Positions 34,984 to 45,263 of a stretch of DNA of 64,000 nucleotides are shown piece after piece; the first letter of the stretch is position 1, and every line of letters begins with the position of its first letter. Under the pieces are notes generated by a model, which was not told the origin of the DNA, ran no database searches, and saw nothing but the letters and a program-made list of their open reading frames with translations. The position numbers and the translations under genes are program-made. Source of the stretch: Microthyrium microscopicum (Eukaryota; Ascomycota; Dothideomycetes; Microthyriales; Microthyriaceae); the NCBI GenBank assembly GCA_010405405.1, contig MU004235.1, positions 1,316,538 through 1,380,537 of the forward strand. Reading direction: 5' to 3'.

Positions 34984-37900
34984 CCCATCGGTTAAGAACA
35001 CGATCGCCGCAGGCGATTAGGGACACCTTAACGAGGAGGACACCTTAATGAGGACTCTATTTACTGTAGATTACTAAATAATTAATCCTATATGCAAATT
35101 ATGATATTATTTAATGCAATTAATATAGGATGTGCCTATAGTACTATTCTATAGCTAGTATTAATTTTAGTAATTAATATTAACTTTTGGGGTATAATCC
35201 TATGTAGTAATTAAGTTATATAGAATATATAAAAATTATAAAATCTTTTAATTTTAATAATAACTAGAACTACCTAAAGTAAATAATACTTAAATTTTAT
35301 AGTAAATATAGTAAATGACGTACGTACTCTTATATTGTACGCTAGGAAGCGTTAAAGTCCTAAACGGTTAGTAGTACTTTAAGATTAATGTCTTTATCGC
35401 TAAAACTAGCTAAAGATTAATATTCTTTATTAGTAATTATATCTAGATTGTTTAGCGCTTTATTACTATAGCGTACTTTAATAAGATCTATAGGAAGCTA
35501 AGGAAGAGTAGGAAGCTATGAATTAAGATACTATTTAATTAGTATATCCTTTTCGTAATTATACTTAGGGCGATTGATTTCTATACCTAAAAGGTTACTA
35601 AAATACTACTACTAAGAGTAGGTTTGAGGGTAATACTACTATGGTAGAGTAAGATCTTTAAACTATAGTAGTAGTAAGTAATTTTAATAGAAATCTGCCT
35701 ATTCGTGCCTCTATATTTTTATTATCTTTTTGTCCTTAGTAGCGCGCATATTTAGAGGCTTAATTTCTTCCTTTTTAACCCTTATTTTATGCTTCTTCTT
35801 TAGTGGCTAAGATTCCTTAGCTACTACCGCCTAAGATGCTTAAATGAGAGTAATTTTAAGCTTAGAATCCTTAAGATCTATAATCTGTGAAGCTTTCAAA
35901 GCTTTCTTGATGGTAGTATTCTTTCGTCTTATAATAATACCCTAAAGATTGGTCCAATTCTAGTTAGCAGCCTTCTTAAACGACTTAACGATAGAGTAAT
36001 AGAAGAGAGAGGGATAAACGTAATTGTGGAGGGCAAGTTAATAAAGAAGCTATAGATCTATAATATAAGGTTAAATTCTATGCTAAGTATTTAGTAATTC
36101 TAACGAGCCTATAATATTATAATCTTAAAGGTTCGTAGCGTAGATAAATCTACCTTTTTAAGCCTATTTCCTAGATCTAGATTTTATTTGTTTATTGTAA
36201 AGTTAAGCTAGATATAAGTTAAAGTAGTAATTAATTAATTGCGTGTAGAGAGAGGCTATTGCTTTAGTAGCTATTAAAAATGTCTTCCTATTTATTCTTC
36301 TTTGTTACTATAGATCTATAGGAACTAAAAATACTAAAGAATGATTCTATGATTGTACCTATATTAACATCTCTTTAAAGATTGCTAAATGCGTTAGAGG
36401 AAGCTAAATCTTAGGTAATTCTATAGCTTTAGGTATTATAGTACGTTTTCTAAACTTCTAAGTCTTCCTATTCTAATTAGGGTGTATTTTTAGGCCTACT
36501 AAAGGATTTACTATAGGTATATGATTAAGTACTAAATAAGAATTAAAGGGCACTATTCCTATATGTCTCTAGGTACTCCTAATATTATTTTTAGTAAAGG
36601 TTTAAGATCTAATATGCTTAATTGCGGTAAAGAAGTGTTATTTATTAAAATTAATAATTCCTTAATAGGCGTAGGTATTAATTTCCTCTAAATGCTAGTA
36701 TTTCTATAGTTGAAAGATATTAATATCTAATAGTTATAGAAAGTGCGTTAAATATAGAGGTAGAAGTAATAATTTGATCTTATTTAGCTTATAGAATAGT
36801 ACGAACTAGTAGGTAAGATAGCTCTTATATTCGTTGATTATTAGAAGCTACTAGCGAGCCTTCTTTCGTGCTTAATCCTTTAGCTAGTATTGCTTTAAAA
36901 GTTGTTAAAAATGCTATATCTAGATAAATCCTAGGTAGTCGTTTAAATAACTACTATCTAATACTACTGTAGCGAAGTTAGTACTCTAGATTTAGTAGTT
37001 TTAAAGCTATTAACTTACTAATCATAATATCTCTTAATATAAGCCTATTGAACTAAGATTTTAAGATAATATGGCTTTTAGTAATAAAAAAAGGCGTAAT
37101 AGTTCTTTTACTAGTAGAATAGGCCTCTACGGACGTTAAATTCTCTTAATTACTAAGCGATTTAATATAATTATAATAGCTATTAAAGAACTTGCGATTA
37201 TTAAGCATAACTACTATCTAGCCTCTTTCTATACTAATTTAAACGCCTATTTTATTTATATTCTACTAATCTTTAGTTAGAATATTATATTTATTAATTA
37301 TCTCTTTATAATTCTAATAGAACTTAGTAATAGCATCTCTATTTATTACCTACTTATAAGCAGCTTTAATAGTAGGTTAAAATCGTAAAGCAAAAGATAA
37401 GCGCTTTATTTAATGGCGAGCCTATTTTGAGCTAACTTAAGGTTGGTTTTGGAAGAGAATATTATTAATATTAAGGATATCTTGTTATAGGATCTCGTTA
37501 GTAGCACTCTATATAAGCTTAACCTAAATAGAGACCCTAATCTTTGCTATAAGGTTAAAATATTGCTTTAGGGTACTTTCTTGCGCTTTAGAGAGTTTTT
37601 ATTAGTTTAATTTGCGTAAAGAATAAGATTTAGCGCGACTAGTATATTATTGGTAAAGTCGTTTAGGGTGAATTAAAGGGAATTTTATAGTAAGGATCTT
37701 CTATATAGTCCTAGGCTATTTATCTTTAAATTCTATAGCTTTTTTAATAGTTACTTCTTTATCTATATATAACGCGTAATTCTGCTTTATTTACTAGGTT
37801 TTTAAAGGTATATTAGTAGTAGTAGAAATAATTATTAAAGTAATAAATTATTAAAAGAGCTAGAATTATTATATTATAAATAGTAGAACTAGAACTGCTT

Positions 37901-38360
37901 TATTATATAAAGTTAGATCTACTAAGAGGGTCTAAGCGTTAAATTCTTATTTATTATAACTACTTTGCTAAAAGTGTATATTATTTTCTAAAAATTTAGT
38001 AGTATATTTAAACGGGTATAAATAAAGTTTAGTAAAAATATGAAAACTATCTAATAATTAGTTGCTAAGTAGTTATAAGGAACGTATAGAAATTAAGAAA
38101 TACCGACCTAATTCTAAGTTGAACTAATGATACTTAACTATTTATACTATAGCTAGTTTTTAAGATATAATTCTTAAAATAATATAGGATTTATAGCTTC
38201 TGCTATGGAATATAATTCCTCTTTTAGAATTTGAAAATATTACGTTTTGGCTACATGGCAGCTATATAAAGCAAAGGGTACAGAAAGAGTCCTCGTTGAG
38301 GTGTCCTCCTCGTTGAGGTGTCCCCGATCGCCTGCGGCGATCGTGTTCTTAACCGATGGG
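34984..38360 (-). mobile_element. RIP-degraded Fot1/pogo-type DNA transposon (3377 bp)
   Basis: 74-bp terminal inverted repeats (34984-35057 and 38287-38360) start CCCATCGGTTAAGAACACGA and are flanked by TA on each side (34982-34983, 38361-38362). Each terminus holds two copies of a 17-bp GGACACCTCAACGAGGA-like unit. The interior is very AT-rich and, in the lines I read, nearly devoid of CpA and TpG while TpA is abundant, the mark of RIP. On the minus strand near 36849-36811 the decayed frame reads like LLII-N-E-YKSYLT, matching the DDE_1 motif LLIIDGHxSHLT after G-to-A change. Near 36780-36715 it reads KLLLLPLYLTHFL-x-LLDI, matching the LPPHSSHxLQPLD block of pogo/Fot1 transposases. Stops are frequent, so the transposase is dead. 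Left-terminus differences from the right are C-to-T at CpA or CpG. Confidence 0.9.
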
Positions 38361-38485
38361 TAGTCTGGCCTGATCCCTATCTGTCGCGCAACCCACCTGC
38401 TATAAAATCAAGCGGTCAAAACTTTTGCTTCCTCTTTTTCTCCTTGGAAAAGACCCAAATAATCAATCTTGACCCCGTCTTCGTT

Positions 38486-40383
38486 ATGTCCAACGGAAAT
38501 GTCCAATCTTCCGAGCCTGCCAAGATGAATGGCGACTCCTCTCACTATCTCGATTTTCGACGCGCTGTCGAGTTCTGCAATGAACTCGACTCTGGCGATG
38601 GACTCTCGGTGCAGTCTCTGATGGACTCGAAAGCCAACGGCGGTCTGACGTACAATGACTTTCTGATCTTGCCTGGATACATCGGTACGAACTTTGGTGT
38701 TTGACGTCGCGCTATCTCGAGTCTAACTTTTGCAAGGATTTCCTGCCAGTGAAGTGACACTCGACTCGCCTATTACCAAGAAAATCACACTCAAGACACC
38801 ATTTGTCTCCTCTCCTATGGATACCGTTACCGAACACAACATGGCTATTCATATGGCTCTTCTTGGTGGACTCGGTGTCATTCACCACAACTGCTCTATC
38901 GAAGAACAAGCCGAGATGGTTCGCAAGGTCAAGCGATTCGAAAACGGCTTCATCCTAGATCCCGTCGTTATTTCCCCAAATACTACAGTTGGCGAAGCCC
39001 GCGCCTTGAAAGAGAGATGGGGCTTTGGAGGTTTCCCAGTCACAGGTCAGTCATATGCTCTTTGTCTGCCCTTGAGTTCGATGATGTTCAACCTTTATTA
39101 TAACTTTCGTTCATCCGCAGCATCAGTATTCGCTGATGTAATGGGGAGTCATAATGTTTTCTATCTGAGAAGAACTACCAGTTCAAACCCACGTCAATCT
39201 TCTGGCTGCAATTTACTGACATGATTGCACAGAGTCCGGAAAGCTACGATCCAAACTTATTGGAATTGTCACTAATCGTGATATCCAATTTCATGATGAT
39301 CTCGACGCTCCCGTTACAGATGTCATGGCGACCGATCTCATAACTGCTCGAGAAGGCATTACCTTGAAAGAGGCAAATACCATTCTCCGAAAGTCGAAGA
39401 AGGGCAAACTTCCCATTGTCGATGACAGCTCCAACCTCATCTCTCTTCTATCACGATCCGATCTTACCAAGAACCTTCACTATCCTCTTGCGTCCAAATC
39501 TCCTTCCTCTAAACAGCTTCTAGCTGCTGCGGCTATTGGCACTCGACCAGATGATAAGACACGTCTCCAGCACTTGATTGACGCTGGTCTCGACATTGTC
39601 ATCCTCGACTCCAGCCAAGGCAACAGCATGTACCAGATCGAAATGATCAAATACATCAAGGCAACTCACCCACAGATCGAAGTCATCGGCGGAAACGTCG
39701 TGACTCGTCATCAAGCTGCTTCACTAATTGCTGCTGGTGTCGATGGTCTGCGCATTGGTATGGGCAGTGGTAGCGCCTGCATTACCCAAGAAGTTATGGC
39801 TGTTGGCCGACCACAAGCGACTGCAGTATACAACGTTGCGACTTTTGCTGCTCGCTTCGGTGTTCCATGCATTGCTGACGGTGGTATCCAGAACGTTGGC
39901 CACATCGTTAAAGGTATCGCAATGGGTGCTTCCACGGTCATGATGGGCGGTCTTCTTGCTGGCTGCAACGAGAGTCCTGGATCATACTTCGTCAGTCAAG
40001 ACGGTAAGCTCGTCAAGTCTTATCGCGGTATGGGTTCCATCGATGCCATGGAAGACAAGAAAGCTGCCGGTGGAGCAAAGGATTCCAAGACATCCAACGC
40101 TGCAAATGCAGGAACTGCCCGTTATTTCAGTGAAGGCGATCGTCTACTCGTTGCTCAAGGTGTGAGTGGCAGTGTGGCGGACCGTGGTAGTGTGACCAAG
40201 TTCTTGCCATATCTGAATGCTGGTGTGCAGCACTCGATGCAGGATATTGGTGTGCAGAGCCTCGAGCAATTCAAGGCTTCGATTCTGAGTGGAGCTGTCC
40301 GCTTTGAGCTGCGGACTGTGAGTGCTCAGGCGGAGGGTAACATTACTGGCATGACGACCTATGAGAAGAAGCTCTATTCGTAG
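38486..40383 (+). CDS. imdA: Inosine-5'-monophosphate dehydrogenase
   Basis: Three exons (38486-38684, 38737-39045, 39233-40383) encode 552 aa. IMPDH catalyses NAD-dependent oxidation of IMP to XMP, the committed step of guanine nucleotide synthesis, in the cytosol. Visible features: [16 protein letters not shown] near the N-terminus, [13 protein letters not shown], a CBS pair ([32 protein letters not shown]), [17 protein letters not shown], the active-site loop [19 protein letters not shown] with catalytic Cys about residue 352, [17 protein letters not shown], and the flap [11 protein letters not shown]. Introns are 52 and 187 nt; the second is long for this locus. The ATG lies 125 bp after the transposon's last base, so the proximal promoter is very short or partly transposon-derived. 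All catalytic elements seem intact. Confidence 0.96.
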
Positions 40384-40507
40384 TCTTATCATGGGATTGG
40401 CGTTTGTGTTGGGTGGTATTGTTGCGGCATTGCTGGGTCGGATGTGATTAATGTGATTCCAAAATGAGGCGACGTTATGTATGAAACTAAATATTCTGCT
40501 AGTCAGA

Positions 40508-40722
40508 CAACCGCATGACAAAATAACTGGCGTTCTCCCATCAACCTTGCTGGCTCCCACGAAAGCTTTTAATCAAGCGGTGTTATACTTTCCATCGCAT
40601 TCGATAAACGATCCAAGTCTGGACACTATATATGATGAATAAAGTACTCGATACCAAAGCGGGTGTTGTGTAGGAGCTCTCGAAGTCGATGGGGGCACGC
40701 CATTCATTTTGTCCATTGGTTG
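40508..40722. mobile_element. MITE-A copy 5 (215 bp) with 5-bp target duplication
   Basis: Left end CAACCGCATGACAAAATAAC; right end complementary to CAACCAATGGACAAAATGAA. Flanked by TCAGA on both sides (40503-40507 and 40723-40727). Core GAATAAAGTACTCGATACC is the conserved block on the other strand. It lies 124 bp after the IMP dehydrogenase stop and 216 bp before the TYW3 ATG. Confidence 0.9.
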
Positions 40723-40938
40723 TCAGATAGAAATAAAATTCTCAGGAACATAAAATCCGAAGTGATGTTGAGCAACCATTAATATGCTGAGCGAGATCCA
40801 AAGACTGCGATGTGATGAAATTCTGATTTTTATAGCCTCGAACTCCTGCCACTTCTAACCTCTGACTTTATCAATTTCTTATCCCCGCAACAACTTGTTC
40901 TATCACAATTTCTGTCTCGTGGAAACACATCTAGAAAG

Positions 40939-41795
40939 ATGGTCAATGCATTTGACCAAAAGAAGCAAAAAATACTATCCGCTCTCAACGTTTCAAATGA
41001 CGACTACACCGATCTCTCGCCAAAAGGATCCGTGGACGCTGGCATTCGCGACCTCATCGACGAAATCAATGCCGTGCCTGGCCTAGTCACTACAAGCAGT
41101 TGCGCAGGAAGAGTGTCTGTATTTCTCGAGGGCAAGAAACGGAGTGCTGCATTATTATCACAACAAGCACCACAAGCAGCTGAAAGTGAAAAGAGCAAGG
41201 AATCGGGTCCAACTGGCAAAGGCGGCGGACGATGGCTGTTTGTCAGTCACGATCCTGTCGCTCTCTCAATCAGTAAAGATGAAGAATCCATTAGTTTACT
41301 GGAGCGGTTGGGCTTGAAGCAAAGGACTGGCGAAGATGTACCTGAGGGAGCAAGTCTTGTTCACTTCAAATTCGAACCCATGGTACTGCCAAACATACAT
41401 CTCTACGTAACAAAAGATCTGACGGTACATAGATTCTGCACATCTTTACAGCATCTCTCCAAGAAGCCAATAAAGTACTCAGCGCCGCAAACGCAGCCGG
41501 TTTTCGCGAAAGTGGTGCTCTAAACCTAACAGCTGCCCAAGGTGCGACTGTGACACCGATGGTGGCTGTACGATCTGCTGGATTATCTTTTGATAGTATT
41601 GTAGCCTTTGAGTCTTCTGATGGGCGTGTTATCAGTTTGGTAGACGAGGGATATCTGAAGCTGTTGCTTGGGTTGTCGGATGAGAGGTTTCGTACGAATA
41701 CAGAGCGGATTGAGCGATTTCGATCACATCTTAAGCAGCAATGGGCAAAAGAGGGTAAAGGAGCGCGCGAGAAGAAAGTAGCGATATCAAGCTGA
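40939..41795 (+). CDS. TYW3: tRNA wybutosine-synthesizing protein 3 (TYW3) homologue
   Basis: Two exons (40939-41382, 41433-41795) with a 50-nt intron give 268 aa. TYW3 N4-methylates the wybutosine precursor at position 37 of tRNA-Phe using S-adenosylmethionine. Matching blocks: start FDQKKQKILSAL, GSVDAGIRDLIDEINAVPGL, the family hallmark TTSSCAGRVSVFLEG, GGGRWLFVSHDPV, LVHFKFEPM joined by splicing to ILHIFTASLQEANKVLSAAN, then AAGFRESGALNL, and VAVRSAGLSFDSIV near the C-terminus. Length fits the family. The MITE-A copy upstream leaves 216 bp for the promoter. Confidence 0.93.
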
Positions 41796-42180
41796 TTCTC
41801 ACATTTTCTTGAAGCTCTCAAAAACTCGAGTTATGGCGTTTGGTGGTGATATAGAAGGTTCTGGAAGGTTCCATAATAAGTGAGACCATGGCCGGTGATG
41901 TAATTGGCAGGAGCGGGGCAGAACTGGTTTGCAGGTTGCTTTGGCAGTGTTATGCTTGCAGTTCTCAACCAATGTGAGATGCATAACGAAGCTTTCATGT
42001 CATTCAATGATCGTCTGATAGCACTAATACTACTACTCCATACCAACACTACTTCATTCCACCTCCTACAGTACAAAGCACAACCTACTGTTGTCCTCAT
42101 TACCAACCAACCTCTCCCAATAACCTTCTTCGCTTACCAAGTTACCATCATACATTTGCCCCTCCATACTTCCATTCGCT

Positions 42181-43526
42181 ATGGTAGCTGAGACAAAGCT
42201 CTACGACCAATTAGGTATGTCTTGACCGACTGTTTGCACTCAACTGTTTCTAACCACGCTTTTCTTCCCAGGAATCAAGTCCGACGCAACCCAAGATGAG
42301 ATCAAAAAAGCCTACCGCAAAGCCGCTCTCAAGTGGCATCCCGACAAGAACAAAGACAATCCCGTAGCGACCGAGAAATTCAAAGGTATGTTTCTCTATC
42401 TCTCTTGCATAAGCCCCGCGTTTTTGCTCTGTTTTGCCGACACCGGTGTCTTTGGATACAACAAAGTTTAGTTTGAAACAAAAGTTTTGGTATAGCAATT
42501 GATTGCTGATTACAATTGTGTCTTAGAGGTCTCGCAAGCATACGAAATATTACACGATCCCGAAAAGCGGAAAATATACGATCAATATGGTCTCGCCGGC
42601 ATCCTCGGTGGTGCCAACGCAGCCCCTCCAGACCAAGATAGTGGAATGGGAGGCATGCCAAACTTTGGACAAGGTGGTGGATCGCGTGGAGGCGGCTTTG
42701 AACAGTTTGGAGGCTTTGGTGGTGGTGGAATGCCGCGATCTACTCAATTCCATTATTCGACCAGTGGTGGGCCAGGCGGATTCTCATTCTCCAATCCTGA
42801 GGATATCTTTGCAAATTTCTTCCGGAATGGTGGAATGCCTGGCGGATTCGATGATGATATGCCGAAAGGTAGAACTTCGAGGCGGTCATCGGCGAGAGGG
42901 TTTGATGGGATGGGGTCAAGAGCTTCGAAGCCAGAAGTAACTGTCGTGGAGAAGAAGTTGCCGCTTACGTTGGAAGAGATGTATTCAGGTACAACGAAGA
43001 AGATGAAGATTAAGAGAAAGAAGTTTGACCCGGATACTGGCAAGCAACAACTGGAAGATCGAATACTGGAGATGGTCATCAAACCGGGTATGAAAGCTGG
43101 CAGCAAGTTCAAATTCTCTGATGTCGGCGATCAAGTGGAAGGAGGTACACAAGATCTACATTTCATTGTAGAAGCCGTAAGTTACACCACCATCATCCAT
43201 TTTTGATCTACAATCAACTAACTTTGGAGCAGAAAGATCATCTACTCTTCACACGCGACAACGACGACATCAAACACACCATCGAAATTACACTCAAAGA
43301 AGCTCTTACCGGATGGACCCGGCAAGTCCCAACCATCAACGGCCAACAAGTTCCCGTCAGACACAGCGGACCAACACCTCCAGAATGGACTGAACGGTTC
43401 CCTAATCTCGGCATGCCCAAGCCCAAGAAACCTTCTGAGCGAGGTGACTTTGTTGTGGGCGTTAAGATCAAGTTCCCAACGAGTCTTACTCAACAACAGA
43501 AGGAAGTGCTCCGAGATGTCCTGTAG
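42181..43526 (+). CDS. psi1: Type II DnaJ/Hsp40 co-chaperone (Sis1/Psi1 type)
   Basis: Four exons (42181-42214, 42272-42385, 42527-43176, 43233-43526) give 363 aa. The J domain occupies residues 1-70 with the HPD motif at about 34-36 ([13 protein letters not shown]). A Gly/Phe/Met-rich linker ([20 protein letters not shown]) follows, then the two client-binding beta domains ([40 protein letters not shown]) without a zinc-finger CxxCxGxG region, which makes it type II. It stimulates Hsp70 ATPase in folding and translation-linked roles. Length and order match yeast Sis1 and fission yeast Psi1. Introns are 57, 141 and 56 nt, all with clean GT-AG ends and matching phases. Confidence 0.95.
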
Positions 43527-44174
43527 TAAGCAAATGATAATACGAATTTGAACGAAGTAGAACGAGTAGAATGGTCAAAAAAGGGATTACTCCATTCTCA
43601 GATGTATGAGTTATGATAATACGTTTAAGCGCTTGTGGCGCTAACCAAGTAGTGTTTTCAAGAGTTGCCTTTGCATTACGATGTCCTTTTGGCAGGGCGG
43701 ATATAGCACTATGAATATGAAATAATACATATCGACAAATAATTCTTTCCAGTCGATCAAGATATTCCAGGATATAAATCTTAAAGTCATGCTCTTCAAT
43801 CAAGTCAGCAATTATGGAGGATATACAGTGTTGTGAAGCTGTAGAGATAGAAAGTTCCTGCAGATCCTATTTAGGAAGTTGTATGTTACCTGATTGGGAA
43901 GGTACTCGATCTGATGAGTTCGCCCTAGCTCATTTGACGGCGCTAAGCGCGCTAACCATAGTTCAAGAATGTCAATATCGAAATGGTGGCCTTTTTTTGG
44001 CTTCACCTTTCCACTTCCCTTTCACACTCCAACATCCACAACTATAACTCTCTCCAAACCAAAAGCACACGAAATTCTGAGAACTGAAACTCCACTCTCT
44101 ACCAATCTATAGAACAATTCAACAGCCACCACAAAAACCACACTTACACCAACTGCCAAACCACCATCCTCACC
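43527..44174. other. Intergenic, no gene seen
   Basis: 3' flank of the DnaJ gene and promoter of the Sec72 gene, with a pyrimidine/ACC-rich leader at about 44030-44174 typical of a fungal 5' UTR. Open frames on both strands lack family features. Confidence 0.5.
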
Positions 44175-44777
44175 ATGGAGACATTCACCCAACTCCCACT
44201 ATCCTACGACCCATCCACAAAACACACCACCATGCCCTCCCCCACACCCGCTCTAACCACCGAGCTCTCCGCCCTCAACACATTACACCGCGCTCTCACC
44301 GCCTCCCAATCAGACGCCCAATCCGGTATTCCCCCACCCCCTACCGCCGTAAACCCTAAACGCTCCGCACAAATCACCAAACTGCGCGAATCCGGTAACA
44401 CATCCTTCCGCGCGCAGAAATACGGCGACTCCATCCGTATGTACAGCCTCGGCATCGATATGGCTGCTGGTCGACCACTCTGGGAGCCAAGCGCAATTGC
44501 GAGGGAGGAGTTGGCTGGTCTATATGCGAATCGCGCGCAAGCGCATATGGCGATGAGCAGTTGGCCGGAGGGCGCGGTGGATGCAAAGTGTAGTGTGGAG
44601 TTGAAGAAGCAGGGGAATGTGAAGGCTTGGTGGAGACGGGGGAAGTGTTTGGCGGAGATGGGGAGAGGGGAGGAGGCGGAGCGGTGGGTGGGTGAGGCGA
44701 TTGAGTTTGAGGGACAGGAGGCGGAGTTGGTGGAGTTGTTGGAGGAGGTTAGGAAGAGTTTGGAGAGGAAGAAGTGA
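44175..44777 (+). CDS. SEC72: Sec72-like TPR subunit of the post-translational ER translocon
   Basis: A single exon of 200 aa. METFTQLPLSYDPSTK at the N-terminus and a TPR array from about residue 70 (TKLRESGNTSFRAQKYGDSI; GLYANRAQAHMAMSSWPEGA; GNVKAWWRRGKCLAEMGRGE) match fungal Sec72. In yeast Sec72 sits on the Sec62/63 complex at the ER and docks Hsp70 tails to help post-translational import. The first ATG is kept because METFTQLP is family-like; the ATG at codon 20 is the alternative. Codon use is strongly G/C-biased in the N-terminal half. It converges on the T5orf172 gene across a minisatellite. Confidence 0.88.
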   Translation: METFTQLPLSYDPSTKHTTMPSPTPALTTELSALNTLHRALTASQSDAQSGIPPPPTAVNPKRSAQITKLRESGNTSFRAQKYGDSIRMYSLGIDMAAGRPLWEPSAIAREELAGLYANRAQAHMAMSSWPEGAVDAKCSVELKKQGNVKAWWRRGKCLAEMGRGEEAERWVGEAIEFEGQEAELVELLEEVRKSLERKK

Positions 44778-44932
44778 TGATTGAGTTGGGGTTTGGGGAT
44801 TGGATGGCGTTTGGGATTTCATGGGACTGGGAAACTGCTCAGTTTGACAGATCATAAGCATGTAGGATATGCAGTATTGAAGCCGCTACACTTATTAAGT
44901 CTTTAAGAAAATCTCCTTCAAGTACAGCTGCA

Positions 44933-45141
44933 TTCGGATGCGATGACTCTAATTGAGTGCGATAGCTCTGATCGAATGCGATAGTTCTGATCGAATGCGA
45001 TAATGCAGATCGAATGCGATAGTTATTATCGACTGGGATACTTACTATCGAGTGGGACACTTATTATCGAGTGGGATACTTATTATCGATTGGGATACTT
45101 ATGATCGACTCTGATACTTCCGATCAAGTGTGTTATTCATT
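44933..45141. repeat. 19-bp minisatellite, 11 tandem units
   Basis: Eleven consecutive 19-bp units without length change, for example ATCGAATGCGATAGTTCTG, ATCGAGTGGGACACTTATT and ATCGATTGGGATACTTATG. The central units are most alike; the outer ones have diverged. The unit core TTATCGAGTG...CTTATT resembles the MITE-A internal block. It lies between the convergent Sec72 and T5orf172-domain genes. Confidence 0.9.
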
Positions 45142-45263
45142 TGTCCAATGTTTTCACTTCTATTGACACTCCTAAGCCTTGGATGGCCTAACGGGTATAT
45201 AGAGCTAGTTCCCAACGTCTCATGAATCATGATAGTGTATCTTTACCACTCCCAAAATCCCCG

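Noticed and set aside
43486-43803. 105-codon frame behind the DnaJ gene
   Set aside because: It overlaps the DnaJ 3' end in antisense and has no family features.
44933-45141. CRISPR-like array
   Set aside because: Units are contiguous 19-mers without spacers; it is a minisatellite in a eukaryotic genome.
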